Positions 6,842 through 17,156 are shown, counted from the first letter of the stretch. The stretch: 64,000 nucleotides of DNA from RYN-230 sp963768945 (GCA_963768945.1 CAVYJW010000006.1:744001-808000); one strand, 5' to 3'. The notes: a model not told the origin generated them from the sequence alone. Numbers and translations are program-made.

Positions 6842-8110
6842 TCACTCCTCCGGAGGGGCTCCCTCATCTGCGACCCCCGTGCCCCCTGCGGCGGCAGGTC
6901 CAGCCACGCCCCTCGTGCCGCCTCCGGCGGCAGCCCCAGCCACGCCCCCCGTGCCGCCTCCGGCGGCGGGCCCGGCCACGTCGCCCGCAGGCACGCCGAG
7001 CATCTCCGCGAACCGGGCCACCATCATGTCCCGGCCCTTGACCTGGGCCACCACCTCCGGCGGGAGGAGGTCGTCGCTGTCGGGCCGCTGGCCTGAGCCG
7101 CCCTCCGGCCCGATCGGCACGACGATCCCGGGCGGCGACGGCTCGTACCGGCTCAGCCCGGCACCCGCGCCGCCGGCGGCGTCCGGTCCCGCCTCGATCA
7201 GCGCCCGGATGTTCCCGGCCACGATCGCGGCCTGACGGCTGGCAGCGCCCGCGACCTTCCGGTCGGCGGTAGACACGTCTCCCAGCGCGAACACCCGGTC
7301 CTGGCCGGCGACCTGCAGCGTCGGCGTGACCTCGATCATCCCGTCCGCCCCGCGAGCCCCGGCCAGGCCGCCGGCCAGGTAGTCGCTGACCGGGATGACC
7401 CCGTAGCAGCGGAACCAGATGTCGGCGGTGACCCCCGTACCGGCCTCGGTCGTCACCGTGAAGGTCCGCAGCTCGCCCGGCTCGGTGGGCGGCGCGGCCC
7501 GCAGCGGGCTGCCCAGCAGCACCTGCACGCCCAGCTCGGCGAGCTGGCGGCGCAGCTCCGCCTTGAGGTCGGCGCGGAACGGGCCGCCGAGCACGTCGTC
7601 GGCCACGTCGACGAGCGTCACCTGCTTGGACGGCCAGACCGCCTTGATCTCGCCGGCCAGCTCGATGCCGACCGCCCCGGCACCCACCAGCAGTACCCGG
7701 GCGGCGGCGGAGAGCGCCTCGTGGGTGCCGAGCGTCTTCTCGTGGGCGTCCACGGTACGGTCCACGTCGCTCTTGGCCGGGAAGGGGTAGCTGGACCCGG
7801 TGGCCAGCACGATGTAGTCCGCCGGGAGTTCCTCGCCGGAGGCCAGCACCACCCGCCCGGCGTCCACCTTCACGGCCCGGTCCTGCACCACCCGGCCGTG
7901 GCTGAGCAGCCCGCCGTAGGGCAGGTAGATCCGCGGCAGCCAGGCCGGGTCGACCAGTGCGCGCAGCGCGGCGACGTTGTGCACGAACGCGTCTTTCGGC
8001 TCGACCAGCACGATCGTGGCCACGTCGTCCAGCGACTTGGCCACGCTGATCCCGGCGTAGCCGCCGCCGATGACCACTACGGCCGGCCGGGCCGGGGAAG
8101 GCTCGCTCAT
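6842..8110 (-). CDS. AIF/NDH2-like FAD-dependent oxidoreductase
   Basis: A 422-aa pyridine nucleotide-disulphide-type oxidoreductase resembling AIF/FSP1 and type II NADH dehydrogenase-like proteins. The FAD-binding motif VIGGGYAGIS is near residue 12, the NAD(P) motif LLVGAGAVGIELAGE near residue 140, and the second FAD motif VFALGDVST near residue 270. Start ATG 8110 is supported by GGGAG five bases upstream. The C-terminus is extended by Gly/Ala-rich residues encoded by a 36-bp tandem repeat. It is divergent from a MarR gene across a palindrome, suggesting control by that repressor. The electron acceptor (quinone or other) is unknown. Confidence 0.87.
   Translation of the reverse strand: MSEPSPARPAVVVIGGGYAGISVAKSLDDVATIVLVEPKDAFVHNVAALRALVDPAWLPRIYLPYGGLLSHGRVVQDRAVKVDAGRVVLASGEELPADYIVLATGSSYPFPAKSDVDRTVDAHEKTLGTHEALSAAARVLLVGAGAVGIELAGEIKAVWPSKQVTLVDVADDVLGGPFRADLKAELRRQLAELGVQVLLGSPLRAAPPTEPGELRTFTVTTEAGTGVTADIWFRCYGVIPVSDYLAGGLAGARGADGMIEVTPTLQVAGQDRVFALGDVSTADRKVAGAASRQAAIVAGNIRALIEAGPDAAGGAGAGLSRYEPSPPGIVVPIGPEGGSGQRPDSDDLLPPEVVAQVKGRDMMVARFAEMLGVPAGDVAGPAAGGGTGGVAGAAAGGGTRGVAGPAAAGGTGVADEGAPPEE
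6873..6977 (-). repeat. 36-bp tandem repeat at the 3' end of the flavoprotein gene
   Basis: Units at 6942-6977 and 6906-6941 are 36 bp and differ at few positions; a 33-bp third copy is at 6873-6905. It encodes a Gly/Ala tail unit such as GPAAGGGTGGVA and stays in frame. Confidence 0.9.
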
Positions 8111-8195
8111 CTGAACTCCCTGTCTCTGCCGGGCTGTCTCTGCCGGACTGTCCCTGGCCGGACGCCGCCCTGGCGGTAACAAGCTACGGATCTAG

Positions 8196-8208
8196 TCTGT
8201 CCTACAGA
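8196..8208. promoter_or_regulatory. Candidate MarR operator between divergent genes
   Basis: Perfect inverted repeat TCTGT-CCT-ACAGA, extended imperfectly by one base on each side. It lies in the 152-bp divergent region between the flavoprotein and the MarR gene in a locally AT-richer patch. Confidence 0.6.
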
Positions 8209-8262
8209 ACATCTGTTATGCAACTCATCAGTGAATCAGCCGATCTGCGATAGGCTGGCGTT

Positions 8263-8826
8263 ATGTCCGAGCGATCCGGGTCCCAGGCCGGATCGAGAGC
8301 TGCGCCGGATGCGGACGCCTGCGCCCTCAGCAACGACCTGGGCTGGGCGCTCGGCGTGGTGTTCCGCTGCTACCTCAAGGCCTCCCAGGACGCCCTGGCT
8401 GATCTGCCCGGCGGCCCGCGCGGCTTCCAGGTGCTCGCCGCGGCCGCCCGGGACCAGCACGGCAGCCAGCTGGCCCTGGCCCACCGCCTGGGGGTGGACC
8501 GCACGGTCATGACCTACCTGCTCGACGACCTCGAGGCCGCCGGGCTCATCGAACGACGCCCCGACCCGGCCGACCGCCGGGCCCGCCGCGTCCTGGCCAC
8601 CGCGCGCGGCTGCGACGCCCTGGCCGATGCGGGCCAGCGGCTGCGTGCCGCCGAGGAGCAGGTGCTGAGCTGCCTGGACGGCGAGGAGGATCGCCGAAGG
8701 TTCCGGTCGTTGCTGCGCCGGCTGGCCCTGCACGCCAGCGTGGCCGACCCGGTGCGCGGCGCCTGCGACACCGCCGCCGGGGCCATCGGGACGGACCCGG
8801 CCGGCGGCCCGGTATTGCCCTGCTAG
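8263..8826 (+). CDS. MarR-family transcriptional regulator
   Basis: A 187-aa winged-helix regulator. The helix-turn-helix covers about residues 70-100 (ALAHRLGVDRTVMTYLLDDLEAAGLI) and the wing reads ERRPDPADRRARRVLAT, the MarR signature. There is an unusual Cys-containing N-terminus (DADACALSNDLGW) and a C-terminal tail with two further cysteines (residues near 167 and 187), which might allow redox sensing, though this is inference. It is divergent from the AIF-like flavoprotein with a palindrome between, the usual arrangement for a MarR repressor and its target. Confidence 0.87.
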   Translation: MSERSGSQAGSRAAPDADACALSNDLGWALGVVFRCYLKASQDALADLPGGPRGFQVLAAAARDQHGSQLALAHRLGVDRTVMTYLLDDLEAAGLIERRPDPADRRARRVLATARGCDALADAGQRLRAAEEQVLSCLDGEEDRRRFRSLLRRLALHASVADPVRGACDTAAGAIGTDPAGGPVLPC

Positions 8827-8837
8827 CCTCCGGGCGC

Positions 8838-9227
8838 ATGACGGAGCAGATCTATGCGGGGAACGCGGCCGCCGACGCCCCGGCCAGCCGCGGCTGGCTG
8901 CTCGGGCACTTCCGGCCGGCCGGCGATCCCCGCCGCAGCGATGACGTCGAGATCAAGTGGGCCATTCACCCCCGGGACGACCGGCGCGCGCAGTGGGTCA
9001 GCGGCGAGCAGCGCTCGGCCGCGCTCATCCTGATCAGCGGCCGGTTCCGGGTCGAGCTCCCGGGCCGCAGCGTGCTGCTCGCCGAGCAGGGCGACTACGT
9101 GGTGTTCCACGGCGTGAACCACTCCTGGCACGCCGAGGAGGCGTCGGTCGTGGTGGCGGTCCGCTGGCCCTCCGTCCCCGGCTACGCGCTCCCCGGGCCT
9201 GACAATGGAACGGGCGCCGTCACCTAG
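8838..9227 (+). CDS. Small cupin-fold protein
   Basis: A 129-aa single-domain beta-barrel protein. The central pattern SAALILISGRFRVELPGRSVLLAEQGDYVVFHGVNHSWHAEEASVVVAVRW fits a cupin, with a histidine pair in GVNHSWH that could bind a metal. Homologues in actinomycetes are sometimes labelled signal peptidase I, which this sequence does not support: there is no membrane segment and no Ser/Lys dyad motif. It follows the MarR gene by 11 bp and may share its operon. Function unknown. Confidence 0.7.
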   Translation: MTEQIYAGNAAADAPASRGWLLGHFRPAGDPRRSDDVEIKWAIHPRDDRRAQWVSGEQRSAALILISGRFRVELPGRSVLLAEQGDYVVFHGVNHSWHAEEASVVVAVRWPSVPGYALPGPDNGTGAVT

Positions 9228-9235
9228 GAGTTTCC

Positions 9236-9301
9236 GCCAGCTAGGAGGCTCTGCCAGCTAGGGGACTCTGCCAGCAGGGGACTCTGCCAGCTAGGAGGGC
9301 A
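9236..9301 (+). repeat. 17-bp tandem repeat containing ribosome-binding-like cores
   Basis: Units at 9236-9252 and 9253-9269 are 17 bp; those at 9270-9285 and 9286-9301 are 16 bp. Each begins GCCAG and contains AGGAGG or AGGGGA. The last copy supplies the AGGAGGG that precedes the GTG start at 9303. Confidence 0.9.
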
Positions 9302-9302
9302 A

Positions 9303-10064
9303 GTGCGGGTACTGGAGCGTTTTGCGCTGGATGGCCGCAAGGCCGTGGTCACCGGCGGGAATCAGGGGCTGGGCAAGGCGTTTGCCGCCGCCCTGGGGCA
9401 GGCGGGCGCCGAAGTCATGATCGTGGCGCGGGACACCGGCCGGAATGCGGCGGCCGTTGCGGAAATGAAAGACGAGGGCCTGGCCGTGTCCGCGCTGGAC
9501 GCGGACATCACCGGGGATGCACAAGCGGTCATCGACGCCGCCGCCGGCCAGCTCGGCGGGCTCGACATCCTGGTCAACAACGCCGGCGTCTGCTACCACG
9601 GCGAGTCCTGGGAGGTCACCGACGCCGAATGGGATGACGTATTCGACCTGAACGTCCGGGCACTGTGGCGGTGCAGCCGGGCCGGCGGCCGCCACATGGC
9701 CCGCGGCGGCGGCGGCTCGATCATCAACGTCGGCTCGATCTCGGCCATGATCGTCAACCGCCCGCAGTGGCAGCCTGCCTACAACGCGTCCAAGGCCGCG
9801 GTGCACCAGCTGACCAAGTCGCTGGCGGCGGAGTGGGCCGGGCTGGGCATCCGGGTCAACGCGATCGCGCCCGGCTACGTGAAGACCGAGATGGCCCCGG
9901 TGGACCGCCCGGAGTTCCGCCGTCACTGGATCGAGGACACGCCCCAGCAACGCTACGCGCTGCCCGAGGAGATCGCCCCGAGCGTGGTGTTCCTGGCCAG
10001 TCCCGCCTCCGCGTTCATGACCGGCTCGGTCCTCGTCATCGACGGCGGCTACACGCTGTGGTGA
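9303..10064 (+). CDS. SDR-family NAD(P)-dependent oxidoreductase
   Basis: A 253-aa classical short-chain dehydrogenase/reductase. The cofactor motif TGGNQGLG is at about residues 17-24, NNAG near 90, and the active-site YNASK near 160 with the catalytic serine in NVGSISAM upstream. The C-terminal PGYVKTEMA and SAFMTGSVLVIDGGYTLW strands are typical of polyol/gluconate-type dehydrogenases, but substrate cannot be fixed. The start is GTG at 9303, preceded by AGGAGGG, the last unit of a 17-bp repeat array that repeats this ribosome-binding motif. Cytoplasmic tetramer by family. Confidence 0.92.
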   Translation: MRVLERFALDGRKAVVTGGNQGLGKAFAAALGQAGAEVMIVARDTGRNAAAVAEMKDEGLAVSALDADITGDAQAVIDAAAGQLGGLDILVNNAGVCYHGESWEVTDAEWDDVFDLNVRALWRCSRAGGRHMARGGGGSIINVGSISAMIVNRPQWQPAYNASKAAVHQLTKSLAAEWAGLGIRVNAIAPGYVKTEMAPVDRPEFRRHWIEDTPQQRYALPEEIAPSVVFLASPASAFMTGSVLVIDGGYTLW

Positions 10065-10105
10065 TCTTCTAAATTCGCCGCAACGAAAACCACCCGCCGC
10101 CGGTC

Positions 10106-11749
10106 CTACCGGTAGCTGGCCTGCCAGCGGGTGCGCTGCACGGCGTCGTCGATCTGCGCCCCGGTGAGCCTTGGTGCCACGCCGCCGGCCACCGCGGCCC
10201 GGGCGACCGTTCGTGCCACCGCGGTCGCCGTCTCGGCCAGGTCAGCCCGGTCGGGCAGCAACATCCCGTGCGCGTCGTCGTGGATCGTGGCGGCGCCGCA
10301 GATGGCCGAGGCCGCAGCGGTCATCATGGCGTCGGTGATCCGGGTGGCCTGGACCGCGATCACGGCCAGGCCAACGCCTGGGAACACGTACACGTTGTTG
10401 CACTGGGCGACCGGGACACTCCTGCCGCCGACCTTCATGGCCGGGAACGGCGACCCGGCCGCGATCAGCGCGCGGCCGCCGGTCCAGTCGGCCAGGTCCT
10501 GCGGCCGGGCCTCGCTGCGGCTGGTCGGGTTGGACAGCGGCATGATGATCGGCCGTCGCACGTGGGATGCCATGGCCCGGACGATGTCCTCGGTGAACGC
10601 GCCGGTCGCGGTGGACAACCCGATGAGCGCGGTGGGGTGGACCGCCATGACCACGTCTATCAGCCCGGCCCGGTGGCCGCTCCCCGGGGCGGGCACGACC
10701 CCGGCCGGGTGGGCATAACGGCGCTGCGCGGGGCTGATCCCCTGGCGGTCCTCGGTGAGCAGGCCGCCCACGTCGACCACGTAGATCTGGGCCCGGGCCT
10801 CCTTGTCACTCAGCCCGTCGGCGATCATCGACCGGACGATCTGGTCGCAGACGCCGATTCCCGCCGAGCCCGCGCCCAGCATCAGGATCTTCTGGTCCCG
10901 GGGGCGTGACCCGGTAGCCACCGCGGCTGCGGACAGCGCGGCGGTCACCACGGCCGCGGTGCCCTGGATGTCGTCGTTGAAGGTCAGCAGCTGGTCCCGG
11001 TAGCGATCCAGGATCGGCAGCGCGTGCGGGGTGGCGAAGTCCTCCCACTGCAGCAGCACGTGCGGCAGCTCGGCCCGGACGCCCTGCACGAACCGCTCCA
11101 CGAAGTCGTCGTAGTCCGGGCCGCCCACCCGGCGGTGCCGCCAGCCCAGGTACATCGGGTCGTCCAGCAACTCCGGGTTGTCGGTGCCCACGTCGAGCAG
11201 GACCGGCAGGGTCCGCGCCGGGTCGATGCCGCCCAGCGCGGTGTACAGCGAGAGCTTGCCGATCGGGATGGCCATCCCGCCGATGCCCTGATCGCCCAGG
11301 CCGAGAACGCGCTGCCCGTCGGTGACCACGATCGCGTCCACCTCGCGGCGCGGCCGGTTGCGGAGGATCTCGCCGATGCGGTCACGGTCCGGGTAGGCGA
11401 TGAACAGCCCGCGGGGGCGCCGGTAGATCTCGCTGAAGCGCTGGCAGGCCTGCCCGACCGTGGGCGTGTAGAGGATCGGCAGCATCTCCTCGGCGTGGTC
11501 GGTGACCAGCCGGTAGAACAGCGTCTCGTTCGTGTCCTGCAGCGCACGGAGGTTGATGTGCCGGGCGATGTCAGTCGGCTGCTCCCGGAACGCCTGGTAG
11601 GAGCGGGCCACCTGCTGGTCGAGCGTCTCCACCACGCTGGGCAGCAGCCCGCGCAAGTCCAGCACCGACCGCTCCTCCTCGGTGAACGCGGTGCCCTTGT
11701 TGGAGAGCGGGTCCTCCAGGGCCCGCACGCTGGAACGCTCACTGCTCAT
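10106..11749 (-). CDS. maeA: NAD-dependent malic enzyme
   Basis: A 547-aa malic enzyme of the large type (about 540-565 aa): oxidative decarboxylation of malate to pyruvate with reduction of NAD. The N-terminal segment LYTPTVGQACQRFSEIYRRP and the metal/malate region VVTDGQRVLGLGDQG are conserved. The Rossmann motif LGAGSAGIGVCDQIV lies near residue 300. The length and the LYTPTVG region distinguish it from the short 400-aa bacterial forms. It is alone on the minus strand, convergent with the SDR gene, and its upstream region holds a 17-bp tandem array. Confidence 0.93.
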   Translation of the reverse strand: MSSERSSVRALEDPLSNKGTAFTEEERSVLDLRGLLPSVVETLDQQVARSYQAFREQPTDIARHINLRALQDTNETLFYRLVTDHAEEMLPILYTPTVGQACQRFSEIYRRPRGLFIAYPDRDRIGEILRNRPRREVDAIVVTDGQRVLGLGDQGIGGMAIPIGKLSLYTALGGIDPARTLPVLLDVGTDNPELLDDPMYLGWRHRRVGGPDYDDFVERFVQGVRAELPHVLLQWEDFATPHALPILDRYRDQLLTFNDDIQGTAAVVTAALSAAAVATGSRPRDQKILMLGAGSAGIGVCDQIVRSMIADGLSDKEARAQIYVVDVGGLLTEDRQGISPAQRRYAHPAGVVPAPGSGHRAGLIDVVMAVHPTALIGLSTATGAFTEDIVRAMASHVRRPIIMPLSNPTSRSEARPQDLADWTGGRALIAAGSPFPAMKVGGRSVPVAQCNNVYVFPGVGLAVIAVQATRITDAMMTAAASAICGAATIHDDAHGMLLPDRADLAETATAVARTVARAAVAGGVAPRLTGAQIDDAVQRTRWQASYR

Positions 11750-11756
11750 CTGCGCT

Positions 11757-11841
11757 CACGCCGCCTTTGCCGTCACGCTGCCTTTGCCGTCACGCTGCCT
11801 TTGCCGTCACGCTGCCTTTGCCGTCACGCTGCCCGTGCTGT
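11757..11841. repeat. 17-bp tandem repeat, five copies
   Basis: Unit CACGCTGCCTTTGCCGT at 11774-11790, 11791-11807 and 11808-11824, identical; a one-change copy at 11757-11773 and a diverged one at 11825-11841. It starts 7 bp upstream of the malic enzyme ATG, so it occupies the 5' leader and promoter of that gene. Confidence 0.95.
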
Positions 11842-11910
11842 CCCGGTGCCCGCGCCGCCACCCGGGTTTTACCCCTGATATGCCCGTGATGGCGTGCGTA
11901 GGCTCACATC

Positions 11911-12879
11911 ATGACCCAGCACATGCTGGAGGTGACAGGCGCGGTCAAGACGTTCGGGAAGGTGACGGCGCTGAGCGGGGTGGATCTCAGCGTGCCGCCA
12001 GGGCGGATCGCCGCGCTGCTGGGCCCGAACGGAGCCGGCAAGACCACGCTGGTCCGGATCGTGGCCACGCTGGTCCGCCCGGACGCGGGCGTGATCCGGG
12101 TGGACGGCTACGACGTGGTGGCGGATCCCTACGCGGTCCGCGCCCGGATTGGCCTCACCGGCCAGTACGCGGGGCTGGACGAGGCGCTGTCCGGCCGGGC
12201 GAACCTGATGCTCATCGGACGGCTGGCCGGGCTGGGCCGCGGCACCGCCCGGGGGCGTGCGGCCGGGCTTATCGACCGGTTCAACCTGGCCGCCGCGGCC
12301 GGGCGGCCGGTCGGCACCTACTCCGGCGGCATGCGCCGCCGCGCGGACCTGGCCGCCAGCCTGATGGCGCGGCCGTCGCTGCTGGTCCTGGACGAGCCCA
12401 CCACCGGACTGGACCCGGCCGGGCGGCTGCAGCTGTGGGAGTCGCTGGCCGGGCTGCGCGACGAGGGCACGGCCATGCTGCTCACCACCCAGTACCTGGA
12501 GGAAGCCGAGCGGCTCGCCGACATGGTGCACATCCTGGACCACGGCCGGATGGTGGCCAGCGGCACCCCGGCCCAGCTGCGCGCCCGGACCGGAACCCAG
12601 CTGGTCGAGGCCCGGTTCGAGCCGGCCGGCCAGGCAGCGGCTGCCGCCCGCGCGCTGGCCGCCCGGCTGGGCCTGCCGCTAGGCGGCGTGCACGCCGATC
12701 CGGCCGCCGGGCGGCTCACCCTGGCCGCCGGGGATGGGCTGGGGACGCTGCTCCAGGTGGCCCAGGCGCTGGCCGCGGACGGGTTCGCGGTGGCCGACCT
12801 GGGCCTGCGCGGGCCCACCCTGGACGAGGCATTCCTGGCCCTGACCGGGCAGCACGCCGTGGGCCGGGCACCGTCGTGA
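11911..12879 (+). CDS. DrrA-like ABC transporter ATP-binding protein
   Basis: A 322-aa ATPase subunit of a DrrAB-type exporter. Walker A GPNGAGKTT is near residue 38, the signature YSGGMRRR near 137, and Walker B LLVLDEP near 157, followed by a normal D-loop. The extra C-terminal region of about 100 residues (AARALAARLGLPLGG ... TLDEAFLALTG) is characteristic of the daunorubicin-resistance subfamily. It overlaps the permease gene by GTGA, so the two halves are made together. Drug or lipid export is likely; the substrate is unknown. No biosynthetic cluster is adjacent. Confidence 0.92.
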   Translation: MTQHMLEVTGAVKTFGKVTALSGVDLSVPPGRIAALLGPNGAGKTTLVRIVATLVRPDAGVIRVDGYDVVADPYAVRARIGLTGQYAGLDEALSGRANLMLIGRLAGLGRGTARGRAAGLIDRFNLAAAAGRPVGTYSGGMRRRADLAASLMARPSLLVLDEPTTGLDPAGRLQLWESLAGLRDEGTAMLLTTQYLEEAERLADMVHILDHGRMVASGTPAQLRARTGTQLVEARFEPAGQAAAAARALAARLGLPLGGVHADPAAGRLTLAAGDGLGTLLQVAQALAADGFAVADLGLRGPTLDEAFLALTGQHAVGRAPS

Positions 12880-13697
12880 CCAGCCTGGCTCCTGCTCCCG
12901 CGGGCCCGGCCGCGCGGCCAGGCCCGGTATCCCGCCCGGGACCCCGCCGCACCGCGTACCAGGCGGGGCTCATCTGCGGCCGGCAGCTCGCCATCCTGCG
13001 CGCCAACCCCAGCCGCCTGCTCTACCCGCTCATCCAGCCCGTGGTGCTGCTGGTGCTGTTCCTGGCCATCTTCGCCGGGCTGGCCCGGGTGCCGGGCGCC
13101 ACGTACCGCCAGTACCTGGTCCCCGGCATCATCGTGCAGAACGTGGCGCTGACCGCGCCGACCGTGGGGCTGGGCCTGGTGCTGGACTCGGTCAGCGGGA
13201 TCACCGACCGGTTCCGGTCGCTGCCGATCGCCCGCAGCGCGGTGCTGCTCGGCCGGATGCTGGCAGAGAGCCTCATCTTCTTCGTCCAGGCGCTGCTGGT
13301 GCTGGGCGTGGCGTCACTGCTGGGGTTCCGGGTCCGGACCGGGCTGCCCGGGATGGCGGGCATCGTCGCCGTCGCCGTGGCCTTCGGCGTGGCGCTGGGC
13401 ATCACGATGTGCTGGCTGGCGCTGCGGATCCGCGACCCGGACACCGCGGGCCGGGCCCTATTCCTGCCGATGGTGCCGCTCACGTTCATCAGCTCGACGT
13501 TCACCCCGATCGACCGGCTGGCCGGGTGGCTCCAGCCGCTGGCGCGGGCCAACCCGGTCACCGCCGCTGTCGACCTGATCCGTACCCTGGCCGACGGCGG
13601 CCCGCTCGGCCGTGAGCCCCTGTACCTGGCGGTCTGGCTGCTCATCCTGTCCGTGGTGCCCGGTCTGCTCGCCGTCCGCCGCTGGCAGGCTGGCTAG
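12876..13697 (+). CDS. DrrB-like ABC transporter permease
   Basis: A 273-aa ABC-2-type membrane subunit starting with GTG at 12876, overlapping the ATPase stop. Six membrane segments are predicted, starting with LIQPVVLLVLFLAIFAG near residue 55. The motif RFRSLPIARSAVLLGR is the conserved ABC-2 coupling region, and the end (ANPVTAAVDLIRTL ... VRRWQAG) matches DrrB. It forms the exporter with the preceding ATPase. Downstream, a 23-bp tandem array separates it from a convergent gene. Confidence 0.9.
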   Translation: MTSLAPAPAGPAARPGPVSRPGPRRTAYQAGLICGRQLAILRANPSRLLYPLIQPVVLLVLFLAIFAGLARVPGATYRQYLVPGIIVQNVALTAPTVGLGLVLDSVSGITDRFRSLPIARSAVLLGRMLAESLIFFVQALLVLGVASLLGFRVRTGLPGMAGIVAVAVAFGVALGITMCWLALRIRDPDTAGRALFLPMVPLTFISSTFTPIDRLAGWLQPLARANPVTAAVDLIRTLADGGPLGREPLYLAVWLLILSVVPGLLAVRRWQAG

Positions 13698-13798
13698 CCC
13701 GCCGGCGGTGCCGGGACGCGGCACCTCTGTCCCCCCAGTCCCCTCAGCCACACCAGCCCCTCCCGCCCAGTCACGCCAGTCCACCAGCCCCTTCCGCC

Positions 13799-13890
13799 CA
13801 GTCACACCAGCCCCTTCCGTCTAGTCACACCAGCCCCTTCCGCTCAGTCACACCAGCCCCTTCCGTCCAGTCACACCAGCCCCTTCCGCT
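13799..13890. repeat. 23-bp tandem repeat, four copies
   Basis: Four units of 23 bp (13799-13821, 13822-13844, 13845-13867, 13868-13890) share the core AGTCACACCAGCCCCTTCCG, with alternating last two bases; degenerate units extend upstream to about 13741. The array fills the gap between two convergent genes and abuts a long inverted repeat. Confidence 0.95.
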
Positions 13891-15341
13891 CACTCTTCAC
13901 GCGGAACGTGCGCCTTAACCGGACAAAACACCCACCACGGCGCACGTTCCGCGTGAAAAGTGGGCGAAGAAGTGGGCGTTGACTCCCGGGGGACGGGGTC
14001 GCCGCCGGGGCGCAGGTGCTGGTCAGCGACGAGAGAAGCGGGTGGCCCAGCGGCTGGGTCTGGCTGGCGGGGACGGCTGGCGCGTGCCGTCCGGCCCACC
14101 GGCACCGGCACCACCGGCACCGCGCCACCGGCACCGTCACCACCGGCACCACCGGCACGACCCGCGTCGTCACGACCGGCGTCCTCGGCGGCGCCTGCGG
14201 TGGGGATGACCGGCGCGCCGGGCGGCGCGGTCGCGGGGTCGGTGGCCTGCCAGACCTCGCGGACCACAACCTGGATGGCCCCGGCCGCCGGGATGGCCAG
14301 CAGCGCCCCCACGAACGCGCCGAAGATCCCCCCGATCCAGCTGCCGATCTCGCCGCCGACCAGGATGGACAGCAGTACCAGCAGCGGGTTGACCCGCACC
14401 GTGCGGCTCATCACGATCGGGTTCAGCACGTGGTTCTCGACCTGGGTGTAGATGAGGAACACCACCAGCGTGATGATCCCGGCGGTGAGCGAGTGGGCGG
14501 CCGCGAACAGCACGGTGGGAATCCCGGCCAGCGCCCCGCCGATCATCGGCAGGAAGTCCACCAGCGCCACCCACAGCGCCCACAGGTACGGGAACGGCAC
14601 GCCTGTGACCATGAGCGTGACGAACACCACCACGCCGGCGATCACCGAGGTGAGGACGTTGCCGAGCATGTACCCGGTGACCGAGCGGTTGACCTCGTGC
14701 GCGATCCGCCGGTACCGCTCCGCCCGGTCCGGGGCCATCGAGCCCAGCAGGGCCGTCCGCATCTTCGGGCCTTCCAGCAGCAGGAGCAGGACCAGCACGA
14801 AGATGGTGAACAGTTCGAGCAGCAGGGTCAGCGCGCCCTTGCCCAGACTCAGGGCGGGCTTGGCCAGCCCTTCCCCGAAACTCACCAGCTTGGGCGCGTT
14901 CTTATTCACCCACGTCTGCACGTGATACTTGGTCACGAGATGGCCGATCCAGCCCCGTCCGTGGGTCGCCGCAGCCACGTAGCCCGGCAGCTTCAGGGCC
15001 AGGTGGTTGATCCCGTTGGCCAGCGGGGAGCCGAAGGCGAAGGCGAGGCCGGTGAAGACGATCAGGGCCCACAGGGTCACCACCGCGACCGCCCAGCCCC
15101 GCCGCTTGATCTTCCACCGCTGCAGGGCCACCACGGCCGGGTTCAGGATCACGGCGATGAATGCGGCCACGATGATCAGCAGCAGCACGTCGCGGAGCCG
15201 GTAGAACACCTTGGCCAGCACGTAGACCGCGATCACCACCAGCGCGACGGTCAGGATGGTCCGCAGCGGGATCCCCCTGGCCTCCGCGGCCGCCCACAGC
15301 CGGGCCCGCCGGGTCAGCGGTGGTGGCGAATTGTTGGTCAT
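13890..15341 (-). CDS. AI-2E-family transporter (permease)
   Basis: A 483-aa polytopic membrane protein of the AI-2E/YdiK/TqsA family. About seven or eight membrane segments are visible, beginning TILTVALVVIAVYVLAKVF near residue 30, with the family region around YLWALWVALVDFLPMIGGALAGIP and the NHVLNPIVMSRTVRVNPL loop. The fold ends near residue 365 (QVVVREVW). The remaining 115 or so residues are low-complexity and then encoded by a 72-bp inverted repeat that ends exactly at the stop, so they are probably an acquired tail. ATG 15341 has GGCGGG directly before it; a GTG at 15362 is an alternative. Substrate unknown; the family exports varied small molecules or sodium. Confidence 0.88.
   Translation of the reverse strand: MTNNSPPPLTRRARLWAAAEARGIPLRTILTVALVVIAVYVLAKVFYRLRDVLLLIIVAAFIAVILNPAVVALQRWKIKRRGWAVAVVTLWALIVFTGLAFAFGSPLANGINHLALKLPGYVAAATHGRGWIGHLVTKYHVQTWVNKNAPKLVSFGEGLAKPALSLGKGALTLLLELFTIFVLVLLLLLEGPKMRTALLGSMAPDRAERYRRIAHEVNRSVTGYMLGNVLTSVIAGVVVFVTLMVTGVPFPYLWALWVALVDFLPMIGGALAGIPTVLFAAAHSLTAGIITLVVFLIYTQVENHVLNPIVMSRTVRVNPLLVLLSILVGGEIGSWIGGIFGAFVGALLAIPAAGAIQVVVREVWQATDPATAPPGAPVIPTAGAAEDAGRDDAGRAGGAGGDGAGGAVPVVPVPVGRTARASRPRQPDPAAGPPASLVADQHLRPGGDPVPRESTPTSSPTFHAERAPWWVFCPVKAHVPREE
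13891..13962. repeat. 72-bp element: 24-bp inverted repeat with 24-nt loop
   Basis: Arms 13891-13914 and 13939-13962 pair over 24 bp with a single mismatch; the inner 19 bp are perfect (CGGAACGTGCGCC core). The loop is 24 nt and AT-richer. The element forms the last 24 codons of the AI-2E-family ORF and its outer end supplies the ORF's TGA. It could be a bidirectional terminator or a mobile palindromic (REP/MITE-like) element. Confidence 0.85.
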
Positions 15342-15490
15342 CCCGCCATCATCGCAGCACACCCCGGCGGCCGGGATGAGGCTCCGCGTCCGGGAACAGA
15401 TCCTGGCTGCTGGAGTTTCCGGACCGCCCCAGCCATGGCGGCCAGCGCGGATTACCGGAAGACTTGCTTATTAAAGGAGAGGAGCCCACC

Positions 15491-17146
<1,656 letters not shown>

Positions 17147-17156
17147 GGGGTGGGAG

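Noticed and set aside
13741..13890. 23-bp tandem array as a CRISPR array
   Set aside because: Units are contiguous with no unique spacers, and no cas genes are in the window. The same applies to the other tandem arrays.
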